In this document: one piece after another, positions 21,584 to 33,675 of the stretch
How the letters are laid out: the number at the start of each line of letters is the position of its first letter
Position numbering within the stretch: position 1 is the first letter of the stretch
Assembly: GCA_963210315.1 (NCBI GenBank)
Contig: OY723263.1
Coordinates: 868,001 to 932,000, forward strand
Origin: Rhynchopus euleeides
Lineage: Eukaryota > Euglenozoa > Diplonemea > Diplonemida > Diplonemidae
Length of the DNA stretch: 64,000 bases
Direction of reading: 5' to 3'
Program-made: the position numbers and the translations under genes
Notes under the pieces: model-generated
What the model was told of the DNA's origin: nothing
The model's input: only the letters and a program-made list of their open reading frames with translations
Database searches by the model: none

Positions 21584-22720
21584 CTGTGGCAGAGCACGGG
21601 GTGACAGGGGTGGGTGGGTCCCGAATCGGCCCCGTTGTTGACACGGATGGATGGTCCGATGGGGGGGGTGGGGGGCGGTGTGTCCACCTTTTTGTGTGAG
21701 AAAAAAACGTCCAAAATAAAAAAAAGGAGGCAAAAAAAAATACATTCAAACACGCGTTGCATCATCTCTCGAAAAAAAGAACCGTTGTCCAAAAAGGGGC
21801 GCCAAAAGAAAAGGAAGATTGCACAGGCCAGGGGAGGGGAGGGGGGGGGGGAACGGGGACAATGCGTGGGGCGGTGGGGTGGGTTTGAAACGGGAGCAGG
21901 GGGTGGTGTGGGGTGGGGTGGGGTGGGGTGGGGTGGTGGTGTGGGGACACCCCCCCCAACACCTCCACCCCCTCCGCCCCCTTCTCTCCTCCCACATCAC
22001 CAGCATCCAGCCCTCACATCATCGCGAGCACCCATTACCCATCGCCCACCACCCACCCCACCCACCCCTGCCTGGACAATACAGGAAAGGTACAAGAGAG
22101 GTTTCTTTTGTTCAGCTCGCGCTAGTGGCCTTACTCGTTTCTTATTTTTCATCACTGTCATTTTTCCGCCTGCTGCGACATGCACCGATCGCATACACTT
22201 TATTTTTTTGATTTTGCCGTGTACCATTGCTTATTTTGAAAATATCTCTCCCTCTCCCACCCTTGACACAACGACCCCCGATAGCGGGGATCGCCCAGAC
22301 CCCCACCCCAGGGGGTGGGGGTCCACCGTGTTGGCAAGCCGAACCGGGGGTGATGCCCCCAAGCGACCTCCTTTTCGACCCCTCAGGATTCCGAACGCTT
22401 TGTACAGTGTGCCCCCCCACCCCCCCACACCCCCCACTTCCGAAACTGACCCCACCCAACACCAGTCGGTGTCATGCTTTACCCACAGCCCCAGCAGTAC
22501 TGAACTGCAACCCGCAGGAGGGACGACGCTTCGTGAAGGCAAGTATCCCCAGATCAATGTATGGCAGGCACAAGGAGGGTGAAGGGGAAGGGTGGATGGT
22601 GGAGGGGGCACGAAAGTAGATCAAAAAAAACAAAACGGAGTTCGATTGACCTCCACTCTGCACGCAGGCAGGCTCTCCTCAGGGACGAGAGGGGGTGTCG
22701 TGTGGGGGGGGGGGGGGGGG
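21584..22720. other. G/C-run-rich intergenic DNA
   Basis: Contains long runs such as repeated GGGGTGGGGTGGGGTGG near 21905-21935 and poly-G just before 22721. No supported gene. The only suggestive frame (a hydrophobic plus-strand peptide near 22090-22211) is too short to accept. Confidence 0.45.
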
Positions 22721-22722
22721 TA

Positions 22723-23870
22723 GGGGGGGTCAAATGGGGGTGACAAACACGATTTTTCAAAAAACCGGCGCAGAGGCCCCAAAGCCCCCGTAAACCCTCC
22801 AAACCCCCCCAGATCGGTCCGGAAACCCATCGAACCCCACTTTTCCACCATTCCGGGCACCTCAGGTGCCCGAATTGGGGTACCTAAATTTTGTGCCACC
22901 GTTTGGTACCGTACAGTGCCACTGTGTGGGAGGTTGGAAAAGAAAATGCCCCAACACACCACATCTGAGGGTTGCAATGCATGTTGCTTGCCAACCACGT
23001 CATCCGGTGGGTGTCAGGCGCTATGTAGGTGGCATGAGCCAGGTCTTCGATGTGTTCTGGCTTGTATATGTACCTCCCTGCCTGCGGCACAGGCACTGCC
23101 TTTGTCCCCCACACCAGCCACAGAGAGCGTATTGTACTCGGTCCACGGTTGCTGATTCATTGTGATGCGTTGTATCCTCGAGTGAACGTCACACACTAGT
23201 GGCACCACCACCCGCCATCCGAGAGCTGTATTGACTTTGCGCCCTTCCGTTGCATTCACCTCGCCACGCATATTGCACCGTTCAGTACCAGTGCTCTTGG
23301 GCCAGGCAAAGTAGACCGCAGCAACTACCAATTCTAGCACAATGGGTACCACGACAGCGCACTTCGTGTGTTCCCGGAATGTACAGCTCGTGTTGCAACA
23401 GTCGTTGTCAACACATCCCGGTTGTGGAGCACTGCTGCACAGGAATCACACGACCATCTGGACTTGTTCCGTACCTACAGGCAGCCTCCCGGTGCATGGT
23501 GGCAGGGAGGTACATATACAAGCCAGAACTCATCGAAGACCTGGCTAATGCCACCTACATAGCGCCTGACACCCACCGGATGACGTGGTTGGCAAGCAAC
23601 ATGCATTGCAACCCTCAGATGTGGTGTGTTGGGGCATTTTCTTTTCCAACCTCCCACACAGTGGCACTGTCCGGTACCAAACGGTGGCACAAAATTTAGG
23701 TACCCCAATTCGGGCACCTGAGGTGCCCGGAATGGTGGAAAAGTGGGGTTCGATGGGTTTCCGGACCGATCTGGGGGGGTTTGGAGGGTTTACGGGGGCT
23801 TTGGGGCCTCTGCGCCGGTTTTTTGAAAAATCGTGTTTGTCCACGTAAAAGGGTGGCATTTGACCCCCCC
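22723..23870. mobile_element. long-arm inverted-repeat element at TA (1.15 kb)
   Basis: Two 360-bp arms (22723-23082 and 23511-23870) are near-identical inverted copies around a 428-bp centre. The tips read GGGGGGGTCAAATG and are flanked by TA at 22721-22722 and 23871-23872. The arms differ at only a few positions apart from a short insertion near the right tip, so the duplication or conversion is recent. Each arm contains the same roughly 60-codon frame (22884-23114 minus; up to 23699 plus) with peptide ATYIAPDTHRMTWLASNMH. No transposase motif was recognised. Confidence 0.8.
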
Positions 23871-26069
23871 TAGGCATACAGTGCAAACGATAATTATTAT
23901 CGCACATATACCAGATACGATAATTTTCGGAAAATTGTCGCATACGATAATTCATTATCGCATACGATAATCCATTATCGTATGATGCGATAATGGATTA
24001 TCGTATACGACCAGATACGATAATTATTATCGTATGCGATAACATACGATAATCCCATTATCGTATGCGATACCCATCTGATTTTGCCCGAAACCAATCA
24101 CCGAAATCTCCAGTTTACCACCGCCAAACGCCACCAAACCCCGCCAAGGGCCACAATCAGCCACAAAATAGAGATCACTACCATTCTCCCAGCCCCAGGA
24201 AGGGTAAGATGAGCCTGTGGGGTCCGGTGCTGCAGGCAGGGTACGCGTACTGGTCTGTGTCCGGGCTGCTGTGGTCATCGACAAGGCTGTGTGGTCTGTC
24301 CGAAGGAGGTGGATGGTGGTCTCCCTCAGGTGGATCGCGTCTCTCCGATCCTGCATGGGCTCAGGTGTCTCCAGATGATCATCACCCCTTGCCTTGCTGT
24401 CGGTGAGGATGGCGCCCGAGCTCCGCCTTGTAGCGCAGCGGAGTCGTGCAGGTCAGGCAGGCTCCTTGAGGCCTCCGAGGTGATGTGCGCGCGCCACCCC
24501 GTGGTTCCTTGTAGAGTTGCAGACAGGTCCGTGCGCACGGTGGGAGCGTTCGTATCGCCCGTTCCGTGCCAGGTCCTGAAGAATACCTTTGGTTGAGTAT
24601 TGCCTGTCTCGGGTTCAAACCCCATTCAAGGTCCTTCGCTATGTCATCACTGGTCGTCAGTCAGAGGGGAAGAACGGTGTTCCTCACTTTTTCACTGCTC
24701 ACGGGAGCGAAGGCCAAGTCCAACATAAGTGGTAGCCTTGAAGAGAAATCTCCTGATCTCTCCAAACATTGCACCGAAGACCACACCTGCGTCGAACAGT
24801 CTTTCTTGTTCATGTTCTGGGCAGGGTGCTCTGTCTCGGTCACCCCGACACCTGCTTCAACTAGGCTAGCCCAACGTCTCCTCAGTGTTCTCACAGGGGT
24901 GTCCTCAGTATCTGGGTCCCGACGGCAAGGCAGCGTACCAGTCGGCTTTGCGAACCCGCAACAGGCTGTACTGGTGGTTGCATACCGCCGCAAGTATGAC
25001 CCTGTTGCTGCGTGGTCATGTTTTCCATGAAGTGGGGTGGCGACAGGGTGTAAGTCACGAGGGGAAGGGCATGTGGAACGGCCACTGCCCAATCCCCAGA
25101 GTCCTCTCCGCCCCACTGTGCCTGAAACTTCTTCAGACAGACATAGTGATGTGCATGTCATGGCACTATGTGTGTTGTGTCTCTGCCACCCATTTGTGAG
25201 GGACATTCTACACTTCTGAGTGAAGCCCCCCGTCACCAATAATTCAAAGAAGCAAAAATGGCAGCTTCCGGCTCCACTTTTACCACTTTTTCAATGTGTT
25301 CCGGGCTGATTTCTGGTTTTCCGAAAATCTCAAAAAATTATCGCACCATTATCGTATATTATCGTATACGATAATATACGATAATGGGAATACGATAATA
25401 ATTATCGGAGGATCCTTGAAATCGGTAGTGGACAGTAGCGGACAGGGCGGACATTTCCTTGTGGAAAAAGTGCCCGAAAAAAAAAATTCGAAAAGGTCCC
25501 CCTTACAGAATTCGCCTTTTTTCAAAAAATCGGAAAATTTCGGACCGCAATTTGTACCCAAGAAAGTGCCGAATTTTCGGACTTGGTCCGATTTGAACGA
25601 TTTCCGTGCCTCTTGCAACCCCCATGAGGGGGGGCTGCTGTTTCGGGTTCTTCCGGTGGTACATGCTGGGGTGTCAGGACAGGGAATCCTGCTCGCTGTA
25701 CCCGGTGATCCCTGACGCAGCCAGGAAGTGGAGAGCCTTGGAACCCTGGTTGAGGCCTGTAACACCCGGCCTTCCTGCCACTTCTGGCATTGTGGAGTGG
25801 AGGTGGATATGGAGAAGGTTCTCTCTCCGTCCGGTCGAGCACAACCGTCCTCTCCAGCCAGGGGCCATCTACTTTCCAAACAAGGGCCAGGAACATGCTC
25901 AAACAAACTAATTGATCAGAAAATCTGGCTAGCCGTGGAATCATTGAGCAAAATTTGGGGAGTGATTGGTGCCCCATTGCTGCATATGACATGTCCATTT
26001 TTGACGATTTTTGGGCAGAATTTGGTGCGTGGGACCTTTCGATTTTCATGAATTTTTCGGAATTTTCGT

Positions 26070-26441
26070 GGGGACCGGTACCCCATTTGAGGGCCAAAAA
26101 TCTCATTTCCGAGGCCTGGGAATGGTCGCAGTGGCCTCAGATGTCCAAAAACGTTCAATTGACCTCTCCTCGAAAAAAAATTCGAAAGGTCCCCCCTACT
26201 GGCACCCCGGATTAGGACATGTCTCTGGGGGTGCCCGGGGGCATTTTTGGCCCATTTTTGGCTGGGGAAAATGGGCCATTTTTCACGATTTTTTCGGTTT
26301 TTTGTCCGGACCGGCACCGCATTTGAGGGGCAAAAATCTGATTTCCGAGGCCCGGGAATGGTCGCAGTGGCTTCATTTGGCCAAAAACGTTCAATTTACC
26401 CTTCTCCAAAAAAAAATTCGAAAGGGTCCCCCTACAAATCG
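26070..26441 (+). repeat. direct duplication of about 136 bp inside the 23873 element
   Basis: The stretch 26070-26206 recurs diverged at 26306-26441. Shared landmarks are ATTTGAGGG, ATTTCCGAGGCC, GGAATGGTCGCAGTGG, AAAAACGTTCAATT and TTCGAAAGG. A shorter related piece, TTCGAAAAGGTCCCCCTTAC, lies near 25486. Confidence 0.75.
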
Positions 26442-26537
26442 CCGGTCTTAGGAAATTTTTTTTTGGGCACCCAGATTTCAAAAAATGGGGATGCTTGACC
26501 CCGGGGGGGGGTCAAAATTGGATTTCCCGAATTTCCG

Positions 26538-26760
26538 GGTCCGGACATGTCCGCCCGGACATCCGGACACCAGAAAATGTCCGCCCGGACATGTCCGCCC
26601 TGTCCGGGGCGGACATTTCTGGATGTCCGGATGTCCGGGCGGACATGTCCGGGCGGGAAATTCGGGAAATGTCCGGGGGGGGGGGGGGGGGTCAAAATTG
26701 GACCCGGACATCCGGACACCCGGATTTCCGGGTCCGGGCATGTCCGCCCTGTCCGCCCTG
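26538..26760. repeat. array of interlocking TGTCCGCCCGGACA palindromes
   Basis: Dense alternating copies of TGTCCGCC and GGCGGACA/CCGGACA on both strands, able to form stacked hairpins. They sit near the right end of the 23873-26864 element. Confidence 0.85.
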
Positions 26761-26866
26761 AAATCGCCTAAGGGGCCGGGGGAAATCCAGGAAATTCGGG
26801 AAATCCAGGAATATGAAGAATCCTCCATCGTATGCGATAATAATTATCGTTTGCACTGTATGCCTA

Positions 26867-27345
26867 GGGGGGGGGGGGGAGGGGAAGGGAGAGGGGGGGG
26901 GGGGGGGGGGGCTACGATGCACGGTGTCATCGCACGCCCCGAGAGAGGGAAAATAGTGCCGACGTAGTGGAGGGGATATGACGGGGGCGGCACAGACCAG
27001 GCCTGCACTTTCTTGGCTGCGCCACCCCCCCACGAAGGGAAAGAGGGAAGATGGGTGTGCGGGGCGGGGGGGGGGGGCTGTGGGGATGGTGGGGGGTGAA
27101 GGGGTTTTGACGATATTTTTTTGTCGTTGTCCGAAGACATCTCAAAAAAAAAGAATCACTTTAAACGCACCGCCGGTGGACGGGATGGGGGGAGGGGGGG
27201 GGGGGTTGTGGGTGCTGGGGAAAGGCGTGCAAACATGGAAAAAACTCGAAAACATAGCTTGCAAAAAAAAAACAAGAGCGGTGCATCCAGTGGTCGCGCT
27301 AACTTCACTCCCTACTCCCGGCATTTTCGACGATTTTTTGAGGTA
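26867..27345. other. poly-G rich gap between elements
   Basis: Contains G runs of more than ten bases (26868-26910, 27070, 27190) and A runs. No gene seen. Confidence 0.5.
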
Positions 27346-27708
27346 CCTGGGACCCCCCGTGTATAAGTCCCCCCCCCTTACCCCCGTGTTTAAGTCCCCC
27401 CCTGGGGGTCTGGCAGGGGGGGGACTTAAACACAGGGGGACCTAAACACGGGGGTGGGCTGGTCTGGAGGGTCATCAGGTGGCCCCTAGGCCCTCCAGGT
27501 GCTGTCAGAGTCGAAAGTGGGGTGCCAAAAGTCCATCCGGACCGGAATTACCCCCCTACGACAGCAGAGGAAGAGGTCTTCTTGGTCTCCACTGTGCCAC
27601 CCCCGTGTTTAAGCCCCCCCTGTGTTTAGGTCCGCCCCCCCCGTGTTTAAGTCCCCCCCGGCCGAAAATCGCCTCCAGGGGGGGGACTTAAACACGGGGG
27701 GTCCCAGG
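27346..27708. mobile_element. 363-bp TIR element (copy 2, inverted relative to 5185-5548)
   Basis: Same termini (CCTGGGACCCCCCGTGT) and TA flanks (27344-27345, 27709-27710) as the element at 5185-5548. It is almost identical along its length when reversed. The high identity at 22 kb distance suggests recent activity of the family. Confidence 0.82.
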
Positions 27709-27710
27709 TA

Positions 27711-29252
27711 CGTTTTTTATTTGCAAACAGGGATTTGTCCACAACCCGAAAAGTTTTGGTACCCCAATTCAGTATGAAAAAAGTGCACCAAAAAAATGAA
27801 AGTGACCCCCTGGCGTTTCGCACGGATCTCAAATATTCAAAAGAAGGCAGAGACGGGGAGAGAAAAAAATGGGCCCCGCGGGGCGGGGGTGGGTGGTGGG
27901 GGTGGGTGGCCTTGATGGCTGCTGCTCTTCACGCCCTGAGGTTCGCCGTTCCCCAAACTTCCACAAGCATCGCTTTGCGTGAAACTCTCAGCACCCCTTT
28001 TGCCTTCCCTACCGAGTGACCGCTTCCCGCGCAGCACTGGGCTCCAACCTGATGTCGGAGTGATCCACACGAGTTCAGCTCGGAACAGATGTTCACTACC
28101 GTGGCCTCCGGCGGCTGGGGGGCTCCGCCCCCCAGACCCCCCTGTATAGCGTGTGCACGAGGTTTCACATACAACATGCTTCGTGGGGTCCCCACGTCCA
28201 GTGCTGGCATCAGTGTCTTGAACAGACTACACCCTCGCCGTATCAGGGGTGGCACTCAAGCTGGCACATGTTTGCCTACTTGGTGGCGTTGTTGGCAGTT
28301 GAGCTGAGTGGGGAACTCCCGTCCCTGCTTTCCTGGGCAGGTGCCTGACCCCTAGCCCGGGTTGTGACTGATCACATGCTGTAGAGACAACCAGGACGGA
28401 AAATTTGAGTGTCTTCAAACAAGCCCATTTTTTCAAAATGACCCCACTACGATCCGGGCGAGGCTCGGAAATGCAACGAAACGCGGTTTCCCCGCCCAAA
28501 AACGAGCCCCTTTTTCAGGTACGTTTTTTCGCTCCCGATTTCCAAATTTTGGGTGATTTTTCCGATATTTAGCGCGACCACTGGGTGCATCAATCGGGTA
28601 TGCGTGTGTTTTGTTTGTGGTGGGAAGGCGGGTGTGAAGATCAACCGGACGAAAAACCGAGCGGGGGACGACCGCCCTTTTCCCCACCCTATCTCCGCAT
28701 TTTAGAATTAAGCTGTGAGTGTGTGGGGCGAGGGGGGGGAGAGGGGGGGGGCATCTCGACTTCCTTTTGACAAGCTTCGGTCCATCTCTGACCCAGCCGC
28801 CCCTTTTGTTGCGTACTGTTGACGACGTGCCATTTTTTTTAGTCCATTGATAATTTGCTGGACACAATTTTTTTTTGCATTTTTTTAAAAAGGTACCGAC
28901 GACCACCGTGTTGGCATTCACATGCAGTCTTTTTTCAGCTTTTGACAATAACGGTTGTCAGTATTAATCACATGGCTCTTTGAAAGATTCTCTTTTTGCA
29001 GGCAGGCACCAGAGACCACCCAGGTGGAGCGATCTGGACGCATGCCCAACCACATCCACTTTCTGTCATTGGCATCCTTGTTGCCAAAGGGGGTGCGCGG
29101 AACGCCACAGGTCTTCTGGTGTGCTCGAACAGCACCCTCTCGCCCTTCTCTCTCAGGGAACACAGAGGGTTTCAGGCACCCCAGGTAGACGCACTGAGGG
29201 CATCAGGCAGGCCTGGCCGACACTGCACAGGGATATGCGCAGGGAGACGGAT
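27711..29252. other. intergenic stretch with one hairpin module, no supported gene
   Basis: Holds one copy of the dispersed module at 28084-28142 and A/T or G runs. An 81-codon minus-strand frame at 28918-29163, just downstream of the phosphotransferase stop, has fair composition but no recognisable motif and no clear splice sites, so it is not called. Confidence 0.45.
28084..28142 (+). repeat. dispersed hairpin module (copy 3, single)
   Basis: Matches the module described at 13896, including GTGGCCTCCGGCGG and the CTGGGGGG/CCCCCCAG stem. It is the only full copy without a partner within 200 bp. Confidence 0.85.
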
Positions 29253-30853
29253 TTACGCCGCCTTCTGCTTTTCAATCGGGACAGTGAGCACGGGAATGTC
29301 CAGCAGACGCGACATCTCACAGGCCTGTTGTACGGTTTGTGGGATTGTGTGCAGGAGGTCGGAAATGCAATGTCATGGGAACTGACACCCCCCCCCCCAC
29401 CCCAACTCCCTCTGGCTGTGATACAAACAGGATGCATACCAATGAGAAGACCATGTGGACGTACGAAACGAAGACGACAGCGCCCAGCTCCAGCAGGAAG
29501 AGATCCTCTCTGTATGGTGTGGTAGTGTGTTCCGTATAGTTGCTGTGTGTGGCATGCTGTGACACACAGCCTGCTGTGAACGCTGTGCAATGCGAGATGC
29601 GAAAAATTGACTATTCTATCATCTCTCAGATGTGAGGTGCGCGGCAGTGCGTTTTCCCAACCCCACACTCTCTTTGCCCAACTGTCAACATACGATGCCG
29701 CGTCAAAACCAACGTAGATGTACGTCAGCAGCATGTGGATACCGAGAGCGGTGGCACCTGCAATGGTGCGGCCGAAGGGGTGGTACTCGTCGTCAGAGAG
29801 GTGGGCCACCATCATGGTCATCACCTGCTTGCACATGGCAAGGCCCAGCACCCACAGGAAAGCGCGCGGGTTGCGGCCCAGGACATCACTCGGAGAGTAC
29901 TGTGCCCACAGCCCAGCAAAGACCACCATGATGACGAACGGGATCCCACGGGACACGGCAATCTTGCGAGAGGCGGCGGCAAACTGGCCCTCGGTGAACT
30001 TACCCTCACCGTTCTTCATCTCGGCGACGGCCTGGCTCACGTTGAACACGTTAGTCACAATCGTGATGAGCCCGAGCGTTGCAAGCACCAGTATCAGGAT
30101 TGTGCTGCGCTGCACACCCAGCGACGTCATGTCGGTCCACCAGCGGGTCCCAGCATAGGCAGTCCACAGGTGGAAGAGCGCCCCCAGCAGCACGCCTTCG
30201 TTGGGGCCGTTGATCACCGGGAGGTTGAGGGACCCGACGTAGTACTCCTCCCAGGTTGCGGCAAAGAAGACGCCCGTCGGGGCCACCCACAGGTAGAAGG
30301 CTTGCATTGTGGGCCCGAGGTTGAGCATCGCTGCCACGTTCAGCATCCCGATCGTGATGTTGAGGGCGTCGCAGCCGTGGTCAACAAGCAGGCCCAGAGG
30401 AGACGAGACACCCAGCTTGCGCGCCTGCTTCCCATCCAGGGCGTCGAGCACCCAGTAGGCCACCATCGCAAAGGCGTTGAATGCGAAAACCCACCCAGGC
30501 GCCTCTTCGGTAAAGGTAGGGATGTAGTACCACGTGATGCAGTGCGACACAACCATGAACATCAGCCCTGTCAGGGTGATCACATTCGGGTGCAGCCACC
30601 GTGGGATGTAGTTGTTTTCAATCGCATGGTTGAGTGCGGGGCTCACGACCTTCTGGTACAGGTAGCTTGCGTCGCTCCCGTGGTACTTGTACGACGGGAT
30701 GTTCTGGATCCCCTTGTGGCTGAGGTAGCGGAAGAAGTACGGGCGGGCTGCCCGCTTGAAGGTCTCCTGCTCCTTCGGCATGGACGCAGCGACAGCCGCT
30801 TCGTCAAGCTTCTGCACGGGCTCCAGGCTCCCGCTCTTCCTCTGCATTGTCAT
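29253..30853 (-). CDS. choline/ethanolamine phosphotransferase (CDP-alcohol phosphatidyltransferase), three exons
   Basis: Exons on the minus strand are 30853-29694, 29542-29440 and 29324-29253. Joined, they give 444 codons plus stop. Donors are GTATGTT and GTATGCA; acceptors are CACACAG and GTACAACAG. The CDP-alcohol signature DG-x2-AR-x8-G-x3-D-x3-D is complete (DGKQARKLG, then GLLVDHGCD). Multiple hydrophobic helices follow, as in CEPT1/EPT1 membrane enzymes. The last exon ends SRLLDIPVLTVPIEKQKAA, matching the hydrophobic C-terminal segment of this family, which supports the splicing. Reading straight through the introns also stays open to 29153 but gives Arg/His/Ser-rich sequence. Expected reaction: transfer of phosphocholine or phosphoethanolamine from the CDP-alcohol to diacylglycerol, the last step of the Kennedy pathway, in the ER membrane. 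The sequence does not show which head group is used. Confidence 0.9.
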
Positions 30854-33479
30854 CCTTCGGCAGGACTAGCGCAACCGGCTCACAGCTATCACAGCTTATG
30901 CAGGGCGGCCCAGTGAACCAAGAGAGAACCTTGGCGACGCAGATGGCGTTTCCGAAGGCCTGTCAGGGGAGTGGTGGAAACACCTTTCGAATATGCGCAA
31001 CATACATCACGGTACATGCATGGGGCGGAGGAGGGCACAGGGAGGGGGTGGGAGGTGTCGTACGATTGGGCCATGATTGCCACTCCGCTCTGCTTTCATT
31101 CCGCGACGGCGGACTGTTCTTTCTCACCCCCCCACCCACCCACCCACCCACCCCAACCACCCCGCAACGCATGTCGTCCGCATGCGGCTGTGCCTAGCGG
31201 ACAGCTCGACCCCCTCACCCTCACGCCGAGTAGGGGGAAGGCGCGGGGGGGGGGGAAGTTGGTGTCCCTCAGGTTCGTTACGGCTGACGACACTGCTTTC
31301 TGACACGGCACCTTTCCCGCCCGCGGTGATGCATCAGTGTTCTGACGAACAAAAGTGACAAGAACAAAGGGAGGGCAGCATATCCCAACGGACTGTACGC
31401 GTCAGTGCCGTGTCTTGAGTTGGAAGTCTCGTTGAATAGCGCAGCTGCAACCCGCGGCCAGCACTCTGCCCACCAGCTGTGGCCAGGTGCTCTCAGGTTG
31501 GCTTCAGTTGGGATTCATTCGAAGGTTGGCACAGGGGCCCACTCCGCTCACTCGATAGGGGCCAGACAAACACACTCGTGATCACCGGAATGATAAATGA
31601 GTGCGAACAGGGTTTGCGACGGTGATTTCAGAACCACGCATGCACGCGCACCCCGCACGTCTGTCCCAGCTGGTGGGACACGTTGTTTGTTACTTATTTA
31701 TAGTTGGGTTGTCCGCGAAGTGGCTCATTGTTCGGTTCAACATAATATACACCACACATGATCAAAGCCGGTCATAATACTCGAAGGGGTTGTCCACTCA
31801 GGGCAGACACAGACACCACAGAGACACAGCCGAATTCGGATGCCAGTAAAACGCGCATGCCTTGCAGGACCACAGAGAATCTGGCCCCTGCAATGAATAT
31901 GCAGCGGCGGTACTCCTTTTTAGACTGCGAATGCTGATGAATAACTTTGTTTTTCGTATTTTTTGGGTGAGAAAATAGCAAAATCGGGCAAAAAAAACGA
32001 TGATGTAGGATTCATGCAGATATTGGCCCATCAGACAGTCGGCTGTGATGATAAATAGCCGATGACTGGGTCCAGCTGTTCTGGCGAATGGTTCGATCGA
32101 CACCACCAAATGCGGTACCGCAGCAGGAAGTGGTTGGTTAGTCCACCAATCCCAGCACGCGTGCAATTACCCGGCATCAGTACAGCACTCATGTGCCAGG
32201 ACATTCGAGAACAACGCTTGTCGGACACACAAAAAAGCATGGCAATCAGCCACACAACTCGGTGGGGTTTGATAAACAGGGAGGTATTGCAGGCATCGAT
32301 AAACACGTTACGCGAAGACACATGGTGGGCGGCCGATACGACGAAGGCCGGCTGGGTGGTCGATAACACATTGACCAAAGCACTCTGTTGTCCGAAGCCA
32401 TCTGCTCCTCCACGCGGGCGAGGATGATCAGTCCGGACAGTCAGCACAGACACCACACTAAGAATTGCGTGGGTAGAGTGCGGAGGGAAAGGATCCGTCA
32501 GGAATAGATACACAAACAAATCACAGAAAGATGGCAAAAGGTCACAAGCCGTGATCCTTTGCAATATTGAAAACCCCACCCGTGCCCATACACGGGTGGG
32601 GCTGTGGTCGAACTGAAACACTTCCTCCAATACACAGAGACACTCTCTCTTTCCACTTCAAGGTTGGGTTCCAGCAAACGCAAACAGAGTCGCCAGGGGG
32701 GTGGGGGCAGATCACTGCTGCAAGCCTGCCAGAAAAGGGGCCAACATTGGACACCATTGCACGGATAACGTTTGTGTTCTTGGCAAAGAAGTGCCGGTCC
32801 ACACCACACGAATGAGTTTGATTTGACTTCTTGTTAGAGCTGTGCACCCCAAGAAGGACTGGAAGCAGGTTTCTTCACTGGGTATCGGTTTAGTAGGTAT
32901 TTTGTACAGATTTTCTGCGCAGAATGTTCAGAAATGAGGAGGGCACAGGGATATGCCGTTTTGGATGACCATGCCGGGAAGGGGGGGGGGAGGGGTGGGG
33001 ACGATTCGCTTCCAATATCGCGTGGGGCGGTTATTGCCGCTTCGCCACGCCACATCAGCAACGATAATTTCTTGCCCTGAGCGGGTGTGCGTAGAAATAA
33101 AATACACCACACACACAAGGGGACTCTGCTTTGTTCTGGAGTGTTCGGAATCGTTCGGTGCAGGAAGGATTCTGGCCCTTCGGAGCAGAACGTAACGAGA
33201 ACCCTGCTGATCTGTGATGCGATCTCCATCCACCGTGCCACCTACTCACACCCAATTCAGCAAAACAGCATAAACAAGCAAAACAGATAATGGGCAAACA
33301 TGGATGGAATAGAATGCTGTTTGATTGCGCACAAAGCCAGATGTGGTGCTGAAACGCACTTCGCTGGACTGATAAGTGTTCTGCGTTCGAAGAACTCACA
33401 TTCTCTTGAGATTTGAAGTAGTCTTTGAAGATGCATCATAGCCAGCAACCACGCCATCATCAGTCATTTTTGGCCGGTC
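30854..33479. other. 2.6 kb intergenic, no supported gene
   Basis: Contains CCACCCACCCACC runs near 31130 and G runs. Open frames reach 199 codons (32031-32630, minus) without recognisable motifs. The plus-strand frame over the same bases looks equally plausible, so neither is called. Confidence 0.4.
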
Positions 33480-33647
33480 CGTTCCATAATATTTACAGGG
33501 CCAGTTGGGGACTCGGTGGTGAGGACGGCTTGCGTCAGGAATCGCGCGAAAAGTGCACGAGTAGGTCCCGTCAGGGACTCTGTATGCCGTCCGATCACCT
33601 GGTCCAAGTCCCCGAGTCGCAGAAAGCCCTGTAAATATTATGGAACG
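33480..33647. mobile_element. 168-bp miniature inverted-repeat element
   Basis: Both ends are inverted copies of CGTTCCATAATATTTACAGG, followed by GC. The interior is too short to code. The terminal motif is repeated three more times just downstream (33676-33725). No clear target duplication. Confidence 0.65.
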
Positions 33648-33675
33648 AAAAAAATCTGGAACGCCAACCCACCAG

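Larger units (their letters stand above)
23873..26864. mobile_element. 3.0 kb TIR element inserted at the TA flank of the preceding element
   Basis: The ends are perfect 32-bp inverted copies starting GGCATACAGTGCAAACG and continuing into ATAATTATTATCGCA. TA lies on both sides (23871-23872 and 26865-26866). The left TA is also the right TA of the 22723-23870 element, and the far side resumes as TAGGGGGGG, so this copy landed exactly in the older element's target duplication. The interior has clusters of CGATAAT/ATTATCG palindromes (23885-24070, 25335-25410), a direct duplication (about 26070-26206 and 26306-26441) and a dense palindrome array (26538-26760). No transposase is seen. Confidence 0.78.

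Noticed and set aside
23885..24070. Repeated ATTATCG units as a CRISPR array
   Set aside because: Units are short, overlapping and palindromic, without unique spacers of constant length, in a eukaryotic transposon.
24590..24630. GGGTTCAAACCCC resembling a tRNA T-arm
   Set aside because: No D-arm, anticodon stem or acceptor stem can be formed with the 60 bases upstream.
29153..29693. Straight read-through of the phosphotransferase frame to a 566-codon protein
   Set aside because: The tail past 29694 is Arg/His/Ser-rich. Splicing at GTATG donors instead gives a C-terminus matching the enzyme family, so the read-through is taken as intronic.
32031..32630. 199-codon minus-strand frame with hydrophobic patches
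   Set aside because: A 121-codon plus-strand frame over the same DNA looks equally plausible, frames of this length occur in clearly non-coding parts of the window, and no motif is present.
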